A stretch of 64,000 nucleotides of DNA from Linyphia triangularis (Eukaryota; Arthropoda; Arachnida; Araneae; Linyphiidae), in NCBI GenBank assembly GCA_963978545.1, contig OZ021727.1:49265385-49329384 (forward strand). Direction: 5' to 3'. Shown piece after piece: positions 36,361 through 49,673 of the stretch. The number at the start of each line of letters is the position of its first letter. Position 1 is the first letter of the stretch. The position numbers and the translations under genes were made by a program. The notes beneath the pieces are model-generated. The model worked only from the letters and a program-made list of their open reading frames with translations. It ran no database searches and was not told the origin of the DNA.

Positions 36361-38704
36361 CTATTGACTTGTACATTAAAATTGAACAATACATTTTGAT
36401 CCGTTGAGGAGTTATGATATATACAGATTCTGTGAAACGAACAGACAATTACTCACACAAAAACTCTTTTTTGCTCGAACACTCTAAAACATAAAAATAT
36501 CTCAAAGCCTTTTAATCCTATGGCAATTCTTTTATTATTTTATATTACCCAATGGTTAATTGAAAGTAAAAAAATGCTATATTGAGTACTTTTATCAATT
36601 ATAAAAACTTTATATTTATTATTCAAAATTATAATATATTCTAAATAAGGATATGTATTTTATTCAAAATAGGAAATATTTTAGTAATAAAAAGTTTTCC
36701 TTTTTCTTCATGCACAATTTATAAGATTAAAAACCGTAAATTTACAAAAAACAAACAAACATATAACTTAATTTAAAATTTGCACATGTCTGGTATACAG
36801 ATGTATTTTGAAGATGTCTGCTCCATATAGAAGTGAAGCTACTAAGCTCGATAATATTTGTTTTATACTCTCATAAAAACATTATGGGGATTAGTCTTTT
36901 TTTGTTTGGCAGCTAGAATAATTTTAATCTTCATTAGAGTTAATTAATTGGGAGTACTTTAACTACATACCTTTTTAAATCTCTCGTTGAAAAATCTCTT
37001 TAGTAGATAAAAATTAAGAGTAATTTTTTTTATATTTTTACCATAATTTTTAGAAAGGGTTTTATCATAAAATTTTAAATAATAAGCTTAAGAAGAAGAA
37101 TTTCCTTATGTTTGTGTTTTAGGCATCGTAAAAAGAATTCTTTATGTTAAGAGAAAATAATGTTAATATTTTCTCTTTATTAAAGCACCGTGAAATGTCG
37201 AGTAAATACTCAAAGAAATTAGATTTTGTATTTATTGTCTAGTTTAGTGCTTTTAAATAAAAATATTTTATAACCCAAACTTTTTAAGTTCTACACGTAG
37301 TTCAATTAGCTTTTGACGGGGTGAGTTTATTACATTTTTAGAGAGTTTAAGTAAATATAAAAACATATTTCTTATAAAATACACATAACTTACAGTTTAG
37401 AAAAATAATTTTATTGTTCTATGGAGAAATTTTCGTTATAGAATAGAAATTTGTAAATGTTTTTGGGAACTTTTACTTTTAAAGAAAGCTTATCCCATTG
37501 GTTTACAGTTTGGAGCACGTTGTCAAGGTAAATTGATTTAGCTTAAAATAAAAGAAACTACAAAACAATAAGTGAAACATTAAAACTCATCTAATCAATT
37601 AAGGTATTTGGCTACGTCAAAAACATTGTTTATTCTTCTTGAGTGGACTGTAAGTTTTATGGTTATTTTGTGTGCGTTGGAAGAATGCAAGACTAATTAA
37701 TTGTCTTTCAGTTCAGGTTTATTGCACTCGGAACGTCTTGTTCCTATCGTGGCTAAACATCCTTCTCTCAGTTTTTACAAGTCGCCCACAAAGGGCGTTG
37801 GTTTTGCATTATTCTTTACGAACATGTTCAGCCGGCTGGAACAAACACGAATTTCGCAACAAATAACTTATGTGATTTTTATGTTGCGATAATTAAGCTC
37901 CAAATCTTAGTTTTATAAATTGGTAAATGTTTTGAATCTATTTTAATAAGAAATGAAGTTAGATTGGTTTGACAACAATTCAAGTCCAGTATTCATTCAT
38001 GATTGTCATAGTGATACAGTGGACGCGGTGATTATTTGATATTTAAAAGTTTAAAACATTTGCTACTTATAAATAAATTTCCTAATTGCCCTTTAAATAT
38101 TTCACCTTTATTTTGGTAGCTAAAAACCTAAAAACCTTTTCTGAGAAGATCTAAAGATTATGTGCTTGTTACAACTATTGACTTTAACAATAGTTATTTT
38201 TAAATATAATACTGTATGTATAGTAAAATAAAAAATAAAAAAATCATTTCAATGTTTTTAAAGATTATATACAATGTTATCCTTTAATTTATTTACTAAA
38301 ATGATAAATAAAAAAATAATGTCCGCAAAACTATAGTTCTTTGAAAATTAAAATAAAATTTAGAGCATTATTTTCACATCATTTTAGGTTTATGTAATAA
38401 TCACTATTTGAATGTTTTGTCAAAGTGTTTGTTCTTTTAACATTATCCAAATTTTCTATACGTAAAATTAAGTTATAATATTTTCCTTATTAATGTTTCA
38501 AAATTCAAAGGATCTAATCAAACCCAATCAAATGATCAAATGAATTTGCTATTGCCTCAATTTTTTTATTTCAATTCTTATTTGTAATTTGTTCACGTTA
38601 CTCTTTCTTTGTATCTTCGTTATTATTTCTCCCTTTTTCTCGAGTTTCATTTAAGATGGCCGGTAAGACTCATACTTCAAGAAACTGCTTTGATCTAGGA
38701 AATA

Positions 38705-38740
<36 letters not shown>

Positions 38741-39743
38741 CTAGACACATTAAGCGATAAAAAGCAGCGTTACATCAGAACAAATTGTTCTAAACCTCAG
38801 CAATTTTCAATAAAAATATGCTACAAAAAAGTAAAAGAGAAAGTACAAATATCTTTCAACTTTAATAAAGATTGTCTGCTAGCTTCTACATCTACTAGAA
38901 AATAAAGCATTATTTTTATATCTTCTTAGTGTGGATGATTTTTATCTAAAAGGAATTTATAGGATGTTTTGAATGCTTTTTCTAAAGAATGTTTCCTTGT
39001 CTTTCTTCATCGAATTACTGTTTTCGTCTTCAAAAGCTATATGGAACATTGTATTATTTCAAATAAGAAGATTTTCTATTTACGAAATACTGTTATACTG
39101 TGCATATTGATCAGAAAATTAAATAAAATAAAATATAAAATTATTAAAATTTAAAATTGCATTTGAAATATTTTCTGCAGAACATGAATTGCGCTAAAGG
39201 ACATTAAAAACTGTAAGTTAAATTAATTTCTGAAAAATAATATTTAAAAAAATACAGCAGTGAAAATATAATCTACATTAAACTGATTTCTACTCCATGA
39301 AAACTGTTTTAGATAGTAATAAAAGTAAAAACAATTGGCAATAAAATAAAGATTCTTTATTGTACATCACTCATTAAGCTCGGTAATAATACTAGTTTAA
39401 TAAACTCGCATTAAAGTAATTCATCATAAGATGCATTAAAAGTACCATTAAAATAAATATATAAATCGAAAAAGGTTTGCTGTAATTAGAAATGGGGAGT
39501 CATCTTTATTACAGTGCCGATGTAAAAATAGTCAACAGTCTTTATTATATAAGAAATTACTGTACTTTTACCTATCAAATCAGCTTAGCTATGGTTTGAA
39601 AAGAGTAGGATTTGTCAAACCCCCAGTTAAGTAAATATTTGAATCGAGGTTTCCTTGGTAATTGGTCCTTACAGCCAATTACATGAAATAGTCTTTTGTA
39701 TTTACCTTTAAAGACAGAGCAAATAGCTTCCGAATGATAGATC
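36361..39743. other. Gene-free A+T-rich stretch
   Basis: About 3.4 kb with no recognisable gene. A less A+T-rich patch at 37690-37870 has two overlapping short frames without recognisable domains. Poly(A) runs at 38711-38738. Confidence 0.4.
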
Positions 39744-40158
39744 AGGTTTGTCAGTCTTTGGTGAAAAACTCCTTTAAGTAACAACAGTGATTAGTTAGTC
39801 TTTAAATACACGTACCCGTGAACTTTTGTGCTATATACTATGTTTCTAACGAGCAGTTATTCTGTGTGTTAGTTATAATAACTACATAGTTTTGATAGAA
39901 GGTATTAAAAGAGTTGAATTTTGGTTTTAATTACCATAACAAACACCTTATGAGGTTTGTCAGTCTTTGGAGAAAAACTCCTTTAATTAACAACAGTGAT
40001 TACTTAGTCTTTAAATACACGTACCCTTGAATTTTTGTTCTATATACTATGTTTCTAACGAGCAGTTATTCTGTGTGTTAGTTATAATAACTCCCTAGTT
40101 TTGGTAGAAGGTATTAGAAGAATTAAATTTTGGTTTTAATTACCATAACAAACACCTT
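39744..40158. repeat. Local tandem duplication, 209-bp unit, two copies
   Basis: AGGTTTGTCAGTCTTTGG begins copies at 39744 and 39953. The copies agree through TTTCTAACGAGCAGTTATTC and ATTACCATAACAAACACCTT, with about 15 scattered differences. No coding content is seen. Confidence 0.85.
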
Positions 40159-40469
40159 TCTGCATACGCAATATTAAATATATTGGGATACAACATATTG
40201 GATTGCCCTAAGGAGTTCCCCACTAGGGCCAAAATAAAATTTAACTAGAAATTTGTACAATAATTACGTTTCAACCATCTGTAAAAATAAATATTATTTC
40301 TGTACATTTACAGTATATTTTATCATAATTGACCTTTGGGTAAAGAATTACAAATATAAATATTATTCCTTTACACATTCCAAGTCACTTCTCTCCTTCA
40401 CTGTTTCAAATGTTATCAAGGGAACTCGTCATTTAAATAAGTCTCAAATGGTGTGACGCAAAATATTCG

Positions 40470-40835
40470 CACTGACCCATGAAAGAAATCAATGCTAAGT
40501 ATGAATACAGTGACAGTTAAACTAGATAATAGTTTAATAGAGTCTAGATAATATGTTAAAGATGATCACATCTATTTGGCTCTTATGTCATAATAACTCT
40601 TTGAGTTTAGTGATTTTAAAAATAAATACATATATCCAACTGCTTTCTAATGCAATTCCATTCTTCTACACATAATCTCCATGTATTCTTTGTATTTTTT
40701 ACTGGGTTGCTTATATTTATTCTTATGTTAAATAAATTTGTCTCCCTGGTGTAATTTCATGTGTAATTTCTGTGAAAGATGATATTCTTCTAACTTTTTT
40801 CACAATTGCACTAACTTTTGGATGAAACTTCTTCA
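40470..40835 (+). repeat. Decayed relative of the 33.2-kb foldback element (one arm)
   Basis: It is similar in order to 34395-34735: GAAAGAAATCAATG..AAGTATGAATACAGTG, then GATGATCACATC, then ATTCCATTCTTCTACACATA, then ACTGGGTTGCTTATATTTAT. Many substitutions and small gaps are present. The opposite arm is not found nearby, so only one arm survives. Confidence 0.6.
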
Positions 40836-41038
40836 AGACTTTTACAATCAATGCTGAAAAACTAAATAAGTTATTACATAAGCAGTTATTTAGATGTTAT
40901 TAATTTTTTGAACCTGAGTGATACATGTAGAGGTAAAATTTTATTGTGGTGGATTTCAAAATCCTGATACATTTAACCGATGACATGAAATTAAAAGCGA
41001 ATATAATTTAATAATTTGAACTTTCTTTTATAAATGTG

Positions 41039-41230
41039 TTTTGTTTGGTTTGTTTGTACTCTACGTTTACTACGTTTTGCTACTGTTTACTACGTACGCT
41101 AATGAGGCTGGGATCTACAGCTTAACATGTATTCCGAACCACAACGAACATACACGCCTAACTAAGGATTCGAACCCGGCACCTTTGGCATGCGAGGCTA
41201 GAGCTCTAACCCCACAGCTACCAGGTTGGC
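41039..41230 (-). mobile_element. tRNA-derived SINE (family S3), full-length, minus strand
   Basis: Read on the minus strand, the head GGCCAACCTGGTAGCTGTGG and the following sequence hold an A box-like region and a consensus B box (GGGTTCGAATCC, complement of 41168-41179). The body continues with TTCGTTGTGGTTCGGAATAC and ends in a tail of AACAAACCAAACAAA. A perfect 14-bp direct repeat, CTTTTATAAATGTG, flanks it at 41025-41038 and 41231-41244. That is decisive evidence of retroposition. A second, head-truncated copy lies at 60743. Confidence 0.9.
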
Positions 41231-41244
41231 CTTTTATAAATGTG

Positions 41245-43182
41245 AATTTTACAAATGTATAAGATTTATATTGTAAAATATTTGATAAAATGATTTTAAT
41301 AATTAATTTTGGTCATAACTACATTTTGAAGCTTATATTAAATGAAGTCTGGGTCCCCCCCCCCCTCTTTTCTATTTATAGAGTTTTGAATTATTGAAAA
41401 ATGTACTGATGCTTTAGATTTTTATAAAGGTGGAAACTGATGGATTATTAATAAAAAATTTAAAAAAACAACATACTATCAATAAATATGTTTTGTATAA
41501 TATTTATGTATTACTTAAAAGAAGTAAAAGAATTAGAATGTATTGTAATTTTTTGAATTTGCCAATGAATATCACATAAATACAGTTGGAGTGCCCGAAG
41601 ACGCTTTATAAAAAATTCTCCCTAACGTTAAAGTAATAATGATTACTTTATAAGATAGGTGTTAAAATGAATTTTATAATATGTTGGTCAATATAAAATT
41701 TTAAAGAATTGATATATCCCAAAAAAGAACTAGAAGTTGTTAAAAAATCTGCCAAAGAAAATAAATAACTAATGTTTGCCGCTAAGGTACATATAGATTA
41801 GTTGAATGGTCTGGACCGACGTTGTTTAAGAGCTGGTAGTAGGTAAATCTTAGATAAAAGTATTGTTCCTAGTACATATTAAATAAAATATTTAGATGTA
41901 AAAGTGATATATAATTATTTTTGAGAAACAACAGAAAACCGTATACCTGTAAGAATCCTTATTTGGTAATAATAATCCACATGAAAAGCTGCCATTAATC
42001 TGGTTTCTGGTTTGCCAAGAAACTATAGAAAAAAAGCTACTGTGGTTCAGATTTATAAATTAAATCTTCATCTCAATTCTTTCCCAGATTTCAAAACATT
42101 AATCACAAAACATTAAGAAGAAATTGTATTCCCATTTATTTGGATTGACGATGTCTTTAAAAATACTCAAAATTAATAATTTGTTTCAGTATATCTGAAA
42201 TTATAAAAGCATATCTCCTTTTACCACCATTTCCGAATTCCTATTAGCTATTATTCTTATATTCTTATTTAGCTTATCTTATCTTTAAAACTGGTGTCGA
42301 ATTTCAGTCCTATACCTATACCTATATATATATAGTTGTATGCGGTAATTGTGAAAATTAGTGATGATTGATAATTATGGGAGGTGAGATCATTCCCTTT
42401 TAAATGTATAAAAAATAGTTTTATGGTATATTCTTCATTTCAGTTACTCTTTCAAGGCTGCTAAAAGTAAAACAATGAAAGTTATCTAAAATGTCAAATT
42501 TTTTCAATATTTTGATTATTTAACTGTTTTTTTTTTAAATTGTAAATATTGATTAAAAAAAAAATATTTTTCTATCCACTCTATAATACAAAAAGGAACT
42601 TTTTTTCTTTGGGTACAATTTGCGTCTGGGGTCAGTTGCATTGTAATGTAAGTTTTGCTTTCAGATCAGGTTTCGATTTGAAACATATTGACGGAAAGAA
42701 AAGATTTCGAAACAATTTTCAAAATGTTTTCTTTGCAGTAAAATAATATTGAAAGTAGGCAGAGACGTGCGACGAAAGTACGTGCTTTCCTGAAAATATT
42801 TACCTCCCTCTTTTCAAAGAATAATACTGCATGCATTCAAAGGAAACCTATTAGTAAGCAGATGGCAAAGAATAGCTTCTCTGGATTTTATTATTCAGTG
42901 AGTTCTACCATGAATGTAAATATACATATTAAATTGTGAATAAAAAGTTAATAATAGGGAATACGATGTTATCTTAGAACTAAATGTATAAATGAAATAA
43001 TTTTTGACTTATGACGAATATTTTGTCTAAACAATAAGTTTCTATTATTAGAATTGACAAATTTTGCAAGAGAAAAGGTAAGTTTTTTGTCAACTCAAAA
43101 GAAGTGTACGAGCATGTCTCAAATATATGTGTACAAACAGTAAGATTGTATAATCGTAAGTTTCCTAAAAAAGCCAGTACTA
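41245..43182. other. A+T-rich spacer, nothing recognised
   Basis: No gene is seen. A C run lies at 41356-41366 and a short CCTATA/TATA tract at about 42310-42333. Confidence 0.4.
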
Positions 43183-44424
43183 TCTATATATATAAAACTG
43201 AGTTGTCTGTACGTCTCAACCTTGTACAAATCCACAGTTTTTCACCTAGAGGTAAGAAATTTTGTACATAGAAGCTTTAGTACATGGAGATTGTAGAGAA
43301 CAACTTTTAAATTCAATTAAAAGTAGCTTTCATTAAAATTTAATGACATGAAAAAAAATTCTTGGAATGGCAGCAATATTTTTATTACATCGGAATAAAA
43401 CCAAAAGTTATTTTAATATACCCCCTCATTTTTCTGATTATTTTTATGTATTGCAATCGTCTGTCCGATAAACAGTTTGAATATTATTATAATTTTCCAT
43501 ATATTTACTGTAAATCGACTCTCTGCGCATGCGCGGTTTTAAACTAATTCTAATAATCCGAATGTAAACAAATTATTGAAATTCACTGAAAAAGTCATTA
43601 CGACATTTGTTATTTTTTTATTATTTCCAGGTAATTCCTTATTTTGATTGTTTTTATTTTGTGTATAGTGTTTTTGTACTGTGTATCAAAGTTAAACATT
43701 ATTTTATCTAAATTTGAATATATTTTTTGTATCATTCATGTTTTATTATTTACACCAGACTATCTTACAATATGTACCAGAAACGTAATATTTCATTTGT
43801 GATTTTATTTCTTTGGTTTTTATTTTGATCCTGATTATGAAGTTGGTAAGGGGCCGGGCATGGGACTACTCAAAACAATTTTGAAGAATACAAAACTTTT
43901 TTGGTTCAGATGTACTATAAGACATCTGTTTGGTGCTTTTTACAGATAAATGCGGTTTCTTGCATTGATTTTTATTTTCAGTTATATTTTAATTATATAA
44001 TTATTTATATTTTAACTTAATTTGTTATTAATCCGTTTTCCAGGTACCAGCCAAAAAAAAAAAAAAACACCAAAAAGAATGTCTAAAGAATCTAAACTAA
44101 CAAATTTCAAATAATTTATAATTTCTATATTTAGAATTGGCGATACATTTACGCTCTATTTATATGGGTAAACATTTAGGCTTGGCACCAACTGGAAACC
44201 GCCTAACGGAGGAGTACTCTTAATATTTATATTTTAACTTAATTTTATTATTATTTATGTTTTACTTTTCTTTTAGTTACGGTGTTTTTGATTTTCGCTA
44301 CTTTTCTGATCGTTAAATGAAAAAAATTGCCCAATGCCCTTTACTATATATGTTCCACTTTTTCTTAAATGTAAACTCCTATGTCTCTCAACGGGTCCAC
44401 ATCAGAGCGAGGCCACACAGCTAG
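43183..44424 (+). mobile_element. Non-autonomous Helitron H3 (plus strand)
   Basis: It starts TCTATATATATAAAACTGAG, ends GAGGCCACACAGCTAG, and is flanked by host A (43182) and T (44425). These termini match the Helitron rule and resemble H1 and H2. At 1242 bp it has no Rep/helicase coding sequence. From 43571 onwards its sequence is part of a tandem duplication that continues past its 3' end. Confidence 0.85.
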
Positions 44425-44716
44425 TTTATAATAATCTTATATTTATTGAAGTTTTAGAAAAAATGTAAAAATTGAAACCTTTAAAGGGAAAATTTAGTTT
44501 GAATTATAAATGCACATGCTCTTGCATTAATAATTGAATCTAACTCATTCTCTTTGAAATACATTCTTAAAATGCACGTTGATGTAAAAATGGAAAATGT
44601 ATTAAAATCACACATTTCCTATTATATTCTGTGAAAAAATCACGAATAAGTAATGTGCATTAAAACTTGGACTTAAAATATTTTTTTTTACAAAGAGTAA
44701 ACTGTTATTTAGACGG

Positions 44717-44718
<2 letters not shown>

Positions 44719-44787
<69 letters not shown>
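44719..44787. repeat. (AT)n microsatellite in duplication copy 1
   Basis: About 69 bp of alternating A and T. The corresponding tract in copy 2 (46754-46805) is about 52 bp. Confidence 0.95.
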
Positions 44788-44790
<3 letters not shown>

Positions 44791-46751
44791 TAATATACCT
44801 TATTACATGCCTACATTAAATATACTTATACCTATACATCATGTACTTTTTTCCACTTTCATATTAAAAAAAAACACTTTCATAATCATCTGGGATTGAA
44901 TATTTTCAATATGGTTGTGTTTATTTATATAGCCAAGAGCTATGGGCGCATCACCTTTTGCAAAAGGTTGGAATCATTTAAGTAAAAAGACAGTTTAACA
45001 TACGAATATCATGGATATACTTCTAATAATTATCTCCTTTATCAGTATCTTGTTAAATTTAACAGAGTAAGAAATTCAATGTATAGAAATGCAGTATTTT
45101 GAATGCTGAAACATTTAGAAGAAAATTGCAAATATTGTGTTGATTTAGAAATTGAAATAATATTTTTATTATAAACGTATTTAGCAGATATTCCTTAAAA
45201 AGATAAAAGTTTCTTTTGAATAATTTCTTTGTGCACATACGTGGACAGTTGCAAAAGAAAAATGTGTGATTCAATCCCTCTGACCATTTATGTAAAATTA
45301 GCCCATGTGAATTTATGTTTTGTTAAAATGGTTTTATGGTTATACATAATTTTATATATTTGTAATGTTACCATAAATAGATATTATTTGTATAGGTCAA
45401 AATTATAAAAGTTTTCTCACCATATAAATTTATATAGAATATAACTTTCAATTAGTACTGTCTCTGAAGAAGTTCTATCATGTTATTACTGTGGGCTACT
45501 AACAATACACCAAAGATATTAACATATAAACTAACGATCATATAAAATTTTAGAGAGTTTTTAAATTTCTAATACCTAGAAATAGTCGATACAGACAATT
45601 ATTGAAATTCACTGAAAAAGTTATTACGACATTTGTTATTTTTTTTTTATTTATTATTATTTCCAGGTAATTCCTTCTTTTGATTGTTTTTATTTTGTGT
45701 ATAGTGTTTTTGTACTGTGTATCAAAGTTCCATATTATTTTATCTCGATTTGATTATATTTTTTGTATCATTCATGTTTAATTATTTACACCAGACTATT
45801 TTACAATATGTACCAGAAACGTAATATTTCATTTGTGATTTTATTTCTTTGGTTTTTATTTTGATCCTGATTATGAAGTTGGTAAGGGGCCGGGCATGGG
45901 ACTACTCAAAACAATTTTGAAGAATACAAAACTTTTTTGGTTCAGATGTACTATAAGACATCTGTTTGGTGCTTTTTACAGATAAATGCGGTTTCTTGCA
46001 TTGATTTTTATTTTCAGTTATATTTTAATTATATAATTATTTATATTTTAACTTAATTTGTTATTAATCCGTTTTCCAGGTACCAGCCAAAAAAAAAAAA
46101 CCCACCAAAAAGAATGCCTAAAGAATCTAAACTAACAAATTTCAAATAATTTATAATTTCTATATTTAGAATTGGCGATACATTTACGCTCTATTTATAT
46201 GGGTAAACATTTAGGCTTGGCACCAACTGGAAACCGCCTAACGGAGGAGTACTCTTAATATTTATATTTTAACTTAATTTTATTATTATTTATGTTTTAC
46301 TTTTCTTTTAGTTACGGTGTTTTTGATTTTCGCTACTTTTCTGATCGTTAAATGAAAAAAATTGCCCAATGCCCTTTACTATATATGTTCCACTTTTTCT
46401 TAAATGTAAACTCCTATGTCTCTCAACGGGTCCACATCAGAGCGAGGCCACACAGCTAGTTTATAATAATCTTATATTTATTGAAGTTTTAGAAAAAATG
46501 TAAAAATTGAAACCTTTAAAGGGAAAATTTAGTTTGAATTATAAATGCACATGCTCTTGCATTAATAATTGAATCTAACTCATTCTCTTTGAAATACATT
46601 CTTAAAATGCACGTTGATGTAAAAATGGAAAATGTATTAAAATCACACATTTCCTATTATATTCTGTGAAAAAATCACGAATAAGTAATGTGCATTAAAA
46701 CTTGGACTTAAAATATTTTTTTTTACAAAGAGTAAACTGTTATTTAGACGG

Positions 46752-46753
<2 letters not shown>

Positions 46754-46805
<52 letters not shown>
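46754..46805. repeat. (AT)n microsatellite in duplication copy 2
   Basis: About 52 bp of alternating A and T at the position equivalent to 44719-44787. It marks the main length difference between the two copies. Confidence 0.95.
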
Positions 46806-46810
<5 letters not shown>

Positions 46811-47885
46811 TACCTTATTACATGCCTACATTAAATATACTTATACCTATACATCATGTACTTTTTTCCACTTTCATATTAAAAAAAAACACTTTCATAA
46901 TCATCTGGGATTGAATATTTTCAATATGGTTGTGTTTATTTATATAGCCAAGAGCTATGGGCGCATCACCTTTTGCAAAAGGTTGGAATCATTTAAGTAA
47001 AAAGACAGTTTAACATACGAATATCATGGATATACTTCTAATAATTATCTCCTTTATCAGTATCTTGTTAAATTTAACAGAGTAAGAAATTCAATGTATA
47101 GAAATGCAGTATTTTGAATGCTGAAACATTTAGAAGAAAATTGCAAATATTGTGTTGATTTAGAAATTGAAATAATATTTTTATTATAAACGTATTTAGC
47201 AGATATTCCTTAAAAAGATAAAAGTTTCTTTTGAATAATTTCTTTGTGCACATACGTGGACAGTTGCAAAAGAAAAATGTGTGATTCAATCCCTCTGACC
47301 ATTTATGTAAAATTAGCCCATGTGAATTTATGTTTTGTTAAAATGGTTTTATGGTTATACATAATTTTATATATTTGTAATGTTACCATAAATAGATATT
47401 ATTTGTATAGGTCAAAATTATAAAAGTTTTCTCACCATATAAATTTATATAGAATATAACTTTCAATTAGTACTGTCTCTGAAGAAGTTCTATCATGTTA
47501 TTACTGTGGGCTACTAACAATACACCAAAGATATTAACATATAAACTAACGATCATATAAAATTTTAGAGAGTTTTTAAATTTCTAATACCTAGAAATAG
47601 TCGATACAGACAATTATTGAAATTCACTGAAAAAGTTATTACGACATTTGTTATTTTTTTTTTATTTATTATTATTTCCAGGTAATTCCTTCTTTTGATT
47701 GTTTTTATTTTGTGTATAGTGTTTTTGTACGGTGTATCAAAGCTCCATATTATTTTATCTCGATTTGAATATATTTTTTGTATCATTCATGTTTAATTAT
47801 TTACACCAGACTATTTTACAATATGTACCAGAAACGTAATATTTCATTTGTGATTTTATTTGTTTGGTGTTTTATTTTAATCTTG

Positions 47886-48695
47886 ATTATGAAATTTAGT
47901 CCAGGGAATAGAGATATTTTGCCTTGCAAAAGGTTATGTAGTTCTGATTTTTTAATATGTTATACAGGTTGGTCTCGTGGTTTATAAACCAAGTTTGTGC
48001 GTTCTCTATGGTGAAACCACAAACTGAGCCATTTTTCAATTTATACGTGATAACTCTTTGCCAATGCATCTTAGAAACAAATAAAAAGCATAAGGTACAT
48101 TTTAGAGGCACGATATTTCGATAATCTGCGAAGACAAACGCTTCTTTGTGCTCTTTCAAATAAAAATAGGTGGTAGCAGTTATAAATACCATTTTCCATT
48201 TATTTTATAGAAAATTCCATCATTTAAAAGTTTTCCGTTTCTTTATCAAACTGTTTATTTCATGCAAACTGTTGAAAAGAATCCTAGTAAAAAGAATAAG
48301 TAAATAAACAAATAAAATATAGAACATCCTTCAACCAATGAGAATCGATAACTCGATTCCCGATTCACAACACGTCCGGAAGTGTTATGAGAAATCCTTC
48401 CAGTGCCAAACTCAATCATCATGCAATAACGTATCTGGCAACGGAGGAATGGGAGGGAGAAGTGAAATGAAATAAAATAACAGACGCGAGGAATAACGTC
48501 CCTAAAACAGTTATTAGGTTTCTTACTTTTCCGGAAAAGATTTCCTCTATAAAAGCGCACAAATGCTTCGGTGTGCTTTCGTATCGATAGATACGTATTT
48601 TTTTTACGTTCGAAAAAATGAAGCTGTGTCGATAACTTTCTCTTTACTAACTCGTTAAATCAGTGGACGTATGCATAAAAGCGTACGCAATTTTT
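47886..48695. other. Spacer, nothing recognised
   Basis: No gene is recognised. Minus-strand frames at 47896-48192 and 48255-48560 have no family motif. The region 48330-48560 is somewhat G+C-richer. Confidence 0.35.
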
Positions 48696-49372
48696 ACTTT
48701 CAATTACCCATAAACATGAACATAGGGTAATGAATGTATTGCATTCGGTAAAAAGAATTCGATTTTTTAGCATTTCGCTCGTTTTGGAACGTATTGATTA
48801 AAAAAATTGTATATTTGTCTGACTTTGGTCAGCATAACTTTCGAACGGATCGACCTACGATATTCAACTTTGGTATACAGGTTATTTGTGGCCGTGGGAC
48901 CTCTCATTAAGGCTTTCGTTAAAATCGCACTCACACAATGTAGCTGACATAGTGAAATTTGTGCTTTTTTTCAACTGTCAGAAGAAAAAAAAACTAACAG
49001 TTTTAATAATTTCTGTGGTAATGCCTTTTAAGGTGTTTTAAATTTACCCATCCCCAAAAATCCCGTAGGAATTCAGTAAAGCCAAAAAAGATGAGAAACG
49101 AATTTCTTTAACACATTCTTCTACCACTTGCCTACTAACAATTGTTTTCCTACTGTTTCCCTTATCTGAAAGGATGATGTTATTTATTACTAGCCGATTT
49201 CGTCCTTTTGGTGTTTTTTTTGTTGTTGTCAAATTAATAATTATCGCAAACTCGCAATTTTCTTTTTTATATTAGTGAAAATATCAAAACAAAAATATCG
49301 AAAACGAAAATATCAAAAACAATTTACGTCAAATTTAAATACTGTCACCAGAACTATAGTGTAATTGAAAGT
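48696..49372 (+). repeat. TCAAT-family repeat, long copy 6
   Basis: It starts ACTTTCAATTAC at 48696 and ends GTAATTGAAAGT at 49361-49372. It shares the interior order of copy 5, including GGTCAGCATAACTTTCGAAC and GACCTACGATATTCAACTTT. The sequence beyond the right motif (ATGCAACATTCCACAAACC) again matches the family. Confidence 0.75.
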
Positions 49373-49635
49373 TATGCAACATTCCACAAACCTTTTTTTA
49401 TTAGACGAGTGATTCGTATTTGACGTAGTATTAAAGTCGAAAGTATAATCTTAGAGATATAACTTTTGAAATATTGTGAATTTGATAAGAATGAAAATCA
49501 AAACTAATTAAATTAATTCGAAAAACCTTTTAAGTGATAAAGATTTACATTGTTAAGAAAATCATTTTCTGACCAATAATTTCCTATTTAAGAGTTTGCT
49601 TCGTAATATTTGCATTTTGAAATGCTTAGCATAAC

Positions 49636-49673
<38 letters not shown>

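Larger units (their letters stand above)
43571..47885. repeat. Tandem duplication, about 2.02-kb unit, two full copies plus a partial third
   Basis: AATTATTGAAATTCACTGAA starts copies at 43571, 45597 and 47612, spacings of 2026 and 2015 bp. The first two copies are nearly identical over their full length, including the Helitron 3' end (CTAG at 44421 and 46455), an AT repeat and a shared minus-strand short frame. The third copy stops matching at about 47885. Differences are small: a 9-bp indel near 43620/45655, scattered substitutions and different AT repeat lengths. Confidence 0.92.

Noticed and set aside
41039..41230. Possible functional tRNA genes at 8876, 11108, 41039 and 60800
   Set aside because: A and B boxes are present, but acceptor stems do not pair, and bodies, tails and target duplications show that these are SINEs.
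45059..45274. Minus-strand 71-codon frame identical to one at 47074-47289
   Set aside because: Identity comes from the 2.02-kb tandem duplication. Composition is A+T-driven and no domain is seen.
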